DNA from: Phoronis australis | Taxonomy: Eukaryota > Phoronida > Phoronidae | Direction: 5' to 3' | Length of the DNA stretch: 64,000 bases | NCBI GenBank assembly: GCA_002633005.1 | Contig: NMRA01000113.1 | Location: 402,441 to 466,440, forward strand | Shown here: positions 63,301 through 64,000 of the stretch, piece by piece | How the letters are laid out: each line of letters begins with the position of its first letter | Position numbering within the stretch: position 1 is the first letter of the stretch | Notes under the pieces: model-generated | Told to the model about the DNA's origin: nothing | Databases searched by the model: none | Seen by the model: only the letters and a program-made list of their open reading frames with translations | Position numbers and translations under genes: made by a program

Positions 63301-64000
63301 TGTAGAGGCAAATGTAAAAAACTATTGTCACTAAGGGACGCAGTGATAGTCTCATCAGCTTCAAACTAGTCATCATCTGTCGCCAAATAGAAACACATCC
63401 GCTAAATCTCCTTACAGTCTTGCAAGGGATTTATGAGATGCAGCAGCAGACATCAGATGACCAGACAGACTTGACTGCAATATGCATCCACACATGTGGG
63501 TGCATGAAAAGGGAACACAAAAACAAGTTCCACAGAGCAAACGAATGACAACTTATTCAAGTCAAACGAGTTATCAACATATACCTTGTGTACTGCAGAG
63601 GTCCAGAGTTGAGCTGCGGCAGTCTCAGTGGATGACAGTAGACTGTGCAACAAGCCAATCACTTCTGAGGCCATGCTGTTGGCTACTTGACCACTGATGA
63701 AAGGGCGTACCGGGTCACTCCTAAATAACACAGTTTTATATAGTCAAAACAGTGTACGGTACAAAAAGAAACCATGCTTTATACAACAGTCTACAGAAGG
63801 CAATTTTAAGAGTTCTATCTTACTGTTGATTTCAGCAAAATAAATTAACTAATAACAATACAATAAATTCTACACCCAAAAGCAGGCCCTCGGGTACATA
63901 GTTGGACAGTTTTCACCCATAGGCCGATTTGAGTGTTGCGCCCTCATCTCATACCTGACTAATTCAGAGTTCTTTTCCTTGCAGATCACTTCACTGCCAA
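39962..64000 (-). CDS. HECTD4: HECTD4, giant HECT E3 ubiquitin ligase, C-terminal 2,235 residues
   Basis: Twenty-nine exons with GT-AG borders join in phase from the right edge to TAG at 39962-39964. Residues are numbered from the first full codon in the window. Residues about 303-487 form a SPRY-like module (FYYEIEICSFG, GHVYFTYNGRR). Residues 985-1591 come from one 1.8-kb exon. The HECT domain begins about residue 1770 (RQIIFYDTKTVFLNRVL), passes VFCQAFRQLS and FIKFACNQDRIP, and ends REDPLSG. The catalytic cysteine is C2203 (VETCMFMIKLP), 33 residues from the end as usual. HECT ligases take ubiquitin from an E2 on this cysteine and pass it to a substrate. The FIKFACNQ and CPCRDGGTDTAHVPPYP segments identify HECTD4, which is about 4,000 residues in human. 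The first 1,700 or so residues lie right of the window. Confidence 0.93.
40558..40777 (-). CDS. HECTD4: HECTD4 window exon 28, HECT C-lobe
   Basis: Encodes MYQVGLTENDRHIQFFWTAL, SQEELCKFIKFACNQDRIP and DTAHVPPYPLKIAPPDG. The FWxxLxxFSQEEL segment is universal in HECT enzymes. Confidence 0.97.
41308..41503 (-). CDS. HECTD4: HECTD4 window exon 27, HECT domain
   Basis: Encodes WENRHEYVKVIRELRMSELQ and IRIGLATIIPLQLISIYSAL, the V(T/C)xxNxxEY and G...IIP helices. The first base completes a Cys codon. Confidence 0.94.
41815..42517 (-). repeat. 31-bp minisatellite, about 23 units, ending at a HECTD4 splice donor
   Basis: The unit is gtgtcagtacacagcagacc followed by agctagtgcat on the plus strand. 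About half of the units are identical. The last unit, gtgtcagagtacataccagaccag, crosses into exon 42518-42636. The array fills about 70 percent of its intron. Confidence 0.97.
42166..42414. repeat. Higher-order repeat within the minisatellite
   Basis: A block of four variant units, marked by gtaaagccgctgcgcacatg and catcagaccagatggcac, occurs twice with a period of about 123 bp, beginning near 42175 and 42298. Confidence 0.85.
42518..42636 (-). CDS. HECTD4: HECTD4 window exon 26, HECT domain
   Basis: Encodes VESERDLQAVCADSYPRFTY and VELIPGGYNTLV, the ELIPGG strand of HECT domains. The last eight bases (CTGGTCTG) and the donor gtatgta belong to the final unit of the minisatellite in the following intron. 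Confidence 0.93.
42959..43111 (-). CDS. HECTD4: HECTD4 window exon 25, HECT N-lobe
   Basis: LLGIAIRADIPLGLNLLSTF and WKSLVLMTLDPITDLKEAD match the GxAIR...PL...FWK..L motif of the HECT fold. Confidence 0.96.
43473..43645 (-). CDS. HECTD4: HECTD4 window exon 24, HECT N-lobe
   Basis: SGSFRHFLWQVARELQSCQL and MTYPEERLMHFFGQ. The last segment is the FFGQ/FxG helix of the HECT N-lobe. Confidence 0.95.
44287..44442 (-). CDS. HECTD4: HECTD4 window exon 23, HECT N-lobe
   Basis: Encodes VADSVFCQAFRQLSAVPSNQ and YSFNVRLTGEEVHGT, HECT N-lobe strands with the GEEV segment seen in HECTD family members. Confidence 0.95.
44844..44865. repeat. (TA)n microsatellite
   Basis: Eleven AT dinucleotides in a HECTD4 intron. 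Confidence 0.95.
45136..45402 (-). CDS. HECTD4: HECTD4 window exon 22, entry to HECT domain
   Basis: Encodes DIPTESIRLRFALIQSLNSS, FTFTRSTGALLSKARQIIFY and KTVFLNRVLNAT. The last two segments open the HECT N-lobe. Confidence 0.93.
45767..45957 (-). CDS. HECTD4: HECTD4 window exon 21
   Basis: Encodes FCCLDTVQAQRMCEHWTSDK and YLAISPSRLHPHEVYLTTSE. Confidence 0.9.
45958..46867 (-). other. HECTD4: HECTD4 intron
   Basis: A 910-bp intron without recognised exon, RNA gene or clear repeat. Confidence 0.7.
46868..46995 (-). CDS. HECTD4: HECTD4 window exon 20
   Basis: Encodes ESSDKFVLTLDGFLQSVLDR and LVWRALLACGYDFHFDR. The acceptor is tttctccttcag. Confidence 0.92.
47478..47580 (-). CDS. HECTD4: HECTD4 window exon 19
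   Basis: Encodes KQSVKEQGKKGKSKECVVSE and ends ASVVK. The donor gtaggc is needed for phase. Beyond it the frame stays open for about 53 more codons. Confidence 0.82.
47960..48052 (-). CDS. HECTD4: HECTD4 window exon 18, Lys-rich
   Basis: Low-complexity SEATDKSEKKEKKKSPRSSK, a disordered basic linker. The borders are tacgttag and gtaagtct, and the phase fits both neighbours. Confidence 0.85.
48053..49071 (-). other. HECTD4: HECTD4 intron
   Basis: A 1,019-bp intron that holds the (TG)n run and no coding signal. Confidence 0.75.
48324..48376. repeat. (TG)n microsatellite
   Basis: About 18 TG units, then gtgtgc-type imperfect units, in the intron below HECTD4 exon 17. Confidence 0.95.
49072..50889 (-). 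CDS. HECTD4: HECTD4 window exon 17, 1.8-kb exon
   Basis: This 605-codon exon contains PYRAPWARVYTYTGQTVKK, PGNYIHVKIGVSPPPGVIVT and RVSKSFGGFFKDGIFIPEDV. In its middle lies a disordered stretch with a basic run (KRKKLKAKRERGAPKK) and a Ser/Thr run (SGSSTSTSSDDSGKSGG). The basic run could be a nuclear localisation signal, which is inference. Confidence 0.95.
51100..51210. repeat. Two-copy tandem repeat in a HECTD4 intron
   Basis: The phrase cctattttacatgataatac, with gggagccaatggcaatcctt, recurs about 70 bp later with changes. Confidence 0.6.
51308..51370. repeat. 21-bp tandem repeat, three perfect copies
   Basis: aagtgataccatattactcac is repeated without mismatch at 51308, 51329 and 51350, which suggests a recent expansion. 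Confidence 0.95.
51792..51922 (-). CDS. HECTD4: HECTD4 window exon 16
   Basis: Encodes TSPEMFPVEELPVNESKVST and FPGAAFLVVSCVTDP. The donor gtgagt is chosen two bases after gtgtga because it restores phase with the next exon. Confidence 0.86.
52523..52940 (-). CDS. HECTD4: HECTD4 window exon 15
   Basis: A 139-codon, helix-rich exon starting KELLRCEAVLARMYCRSALL and ending LIIELTTLLCSCLQ. The donor is gttagt. Confidence 0.9.
53345..53505 (-). CDS. HECTD4: HECTD4 window exon 14
   Basis: Encodes LNELVQVETYLRSEGVLVRY and YPLASLERPPRAYRK. It lies beyond a 2-kb intron that holds a long tandem repeat. Confidence 0.88.
53800..54980. repeat. 433-bp tandem repeat with microsatellite and hairpin tail
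   Basis: The landmark ccggtgca occurs at 53900, 54333 and 54766, giving a period of 433 bp twice. The flanking sequence (tgacctttgcactaattgac, gcacctaatgaccccatg) aligns in each unit. The array ends in (AAGAAT)n at 54889-54930 and a hairpin, TACTCTGCG at 54954 with CGCAGAGTA at 54971. It lies in the HECTD4 intron between exons 13 and 14. Confidence 0.85.
54889..54930. repeat. (AAGAAT)n microsatellite
   Basis: Six-base units with some AAG interruptions, at the end of the 433-bp array. Confidence 0.9.
55532..55791 (-). CDS. HECTD4: HECTD4 window exon 13
   Basis: Encodes TDIARQTVEFLYEENGGMPR and IEDIREELAKFTIERVRRG, one of the most conserved-looking blocks of the gene. Confidence 0.92.
56146..56512. 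repeat. Dispersed degenerate repeat with cactaggtggc boxes
   Basis: Two boxes (cactaggtggccc and cactaggtggcac) are about 140 bp apart. The block ends gacggacagg and gcatgtgggtgcataat, an inverted echo of its start atatgcacccac. It lies in a HECTD4 intron. Confidence 0.65.
56785..57054 (-). CDS. HECTD4: HECTD4 window exon 12
   Basis: Includes the acidic CEVTEEDDLTEDHHALLIKA and the basic FPTIRRRFRNEAER. The borders are tctcacag and gtgagc. Confidence 0.9.
57723..57975 (-). CDS. HECTD4: HECTD4 window exon 11
   Basis: Starts NTRIKTNFGQRPFMYAKG, the segment that follows SPRY domains, then an acidic and Ser-rich stretch (TTPDSDAESRSISPG). The donor is gtggg. Confidence 0.88.
58236..58479 (-). 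CDS. HECTD4: HECTD4 window exon 10, end of SPRY-like module
   Basis: LDVTLAIGDVAGCGWERSS, then GHVYFTYNGRR and GAMWPVVHIQKK, match the GDVIGCG, FTxNG and YPVV strands of SPRY. Confidence 0.92.
58834..58982 (-). CDS. HECTD4: HECTD4 window exon 9, SPRY-like strands
   Basis: AASFYYEIEICSFGDSHEDS and ISFGFAPNA show the FYYEVEI and hydrophobic-GFA signatures of SPRY domains. It ends in phase 2. Confidence 0.9.
59166..59327 (-). CDS. HECTD4: HECTD4 window exon 8, start of SPRY-like module
   Basis: Encodes NKEITWFPSRSFPPVRACLF and FLGDPGAGFGYPRGTFIYAS. The glycine-rich beta pattern leads into the SPRY strands. Confidence 0.9.
59632..59735 (-). CDS. HECTD4: HECTD4 window exon 7
   Basis: Encodes DRQQVVESQCDRLRVLYRDC and the proline-rich PPAPPSRVIPRN, a linker just before the SPRY-like module. 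Confidence 0.88.
59912..60027 (-). CDS. HECTD4: HECTD4 window exon 6
   Basis: Encodes ACMVLASHMKDISFAQAFIQ and ends INPG. The donor is gtaatgt. Confidence 0.88.
60028..61013 (-). other. HECTD4: HECTD4 intron
   Basis: A 986-bp intron. Apart from A/T-rich sequence I see nothing in it. Confidence 0.7.
61014..61186 (-). CDS. HECTD4: HECTD4 window exon 5
   Basis: Encodes PLPLDCLSMTDDIVKSLHSL onward to CRVLAELRT. It ends in phase 2 and completes Arg with the next exon. Confidence 0.88.
61590..61751 (-). CDS. HECTD4: HECTD4 window exon 4
   Basis: A 54-codon exon starting VSDDGLHNTKGLVINVSEQT, with a beta-rich character. The borders are accaatag and gtgagtt. Confidence 0.88.
62399..62569 (-). CDS. 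HECTD4: HECTD4 window exon 3
   Basis: A 57-codon exon, phase 0 at both ends, with LSSILSSLPDLGDLIDSLPS and ending in CTVE. The borders are gctgcag and gtaagtac. Confidence 0.88.
62670..63510. repeat. Degenerate tandem repeat of about 140-bp units
   Basis: Units recur at about 120-260 bp spacing with boxes such as cccctaaaaggcat, caataaagggcacag, cactagggggcacagc and attagaaggcacaaa, each followed by catctgattc-like and aaatttcacaaag phrases. The block ends atatgcatccacacatgtgggtgc, like the repeat at 56146-56512. It fills most of the intron between HECTD4 window exons 2 and 3. Open frames here are products of the repeat. Confidence 0.65.
63585..63720 (-). CDS. HECTD4: HECTD4 window exon 2
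   Basis: Encodes SDPVRPFISGQVANSMASEV onward to TSAVHK, helical repeat-like. The acceptor is gttatttag. Confidence 0.85.
63955..64000 (-). CDS. HECTD4: HECTD4 window exon 1 (cut by window edge)
   Basis: Only the 3' end of this exon is seen (GSEVICKEKNSELV), with donor gtatgag and phase 2. It joins the next exon as VRSDPVRPF. Confidence 0.75.

Overview
The window is nuclear DNA from an animal, most likely an invertebrate. The reasons are GT-AG introns of 0.2 to 4 kb, low GC outside exons, many decayed transposons and simple repeats, and orthologues of animal proteins whose exons join in perfect phase. The species cannot be named from the sequence. I found no bacterial operon, phage or CRISPR structure.

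Left part (1-12.1 kb, minus strand). A very long exon (1-4671) encodes an unrecognised coiled-coil protein that runs off the left edge. It has one small exon at 5343-5391 and a possible start exon at 5576-5602. Its upstream flank holds a 2.3-kb inverted-repeat transposon (5943-8251) with a decayed retroelement piece inside. Two orphan exons (8297-8380, 8643-8713), a LINE remnant (10.7-10.95 kb) and the terminal exon of a LYRM9-like gene (12021-12128) follow.

Middle (12.2-23.5 kb) is gene-poor and full of decayed mobile DNA: a possible LINE ORF1 piece, a clear pseudogene of a multicopy invertebrate family (17.3-18.6 kb), a GC-rich block near 20 kb, a 0.7-kb dispersed repeat and a short hAT-like element.

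TBC1D10 (23583-33643, plus strand) is complete in eight exons, 367 residues, a Rab GTPase-activating protein. From 39962 to beyond 64000 on the minus strand lies the 3' part of HECTD4, a giant HECT E3 ubiquitin ligase: 29 exons, about 2,235 residues, including a SPRY-like region and the complete HECT domain with its catalytic cysteine. TBC1D10 and HECTD4 are convergent, with 6.3 kb of UTR and repeats between them.

The most unusual signal is that three tandem arrays in these two unrelated genes are contiguous with, and similar to, splice junctions: the donor of TBC1D10 exon 6, the acceptor of TBC1D10 exon 8, and the donor of a HECT-domain exon of HECTD4, where about 23 copies of a 31-bp minisatellite end in the splice site. 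The genes do not form a pathway. TBC1D10 acts on Rab GTPases in membrane traffic, HECTD4 in ubiquitylation, and LYRM9 belongs to the mitochondrial LYR family.
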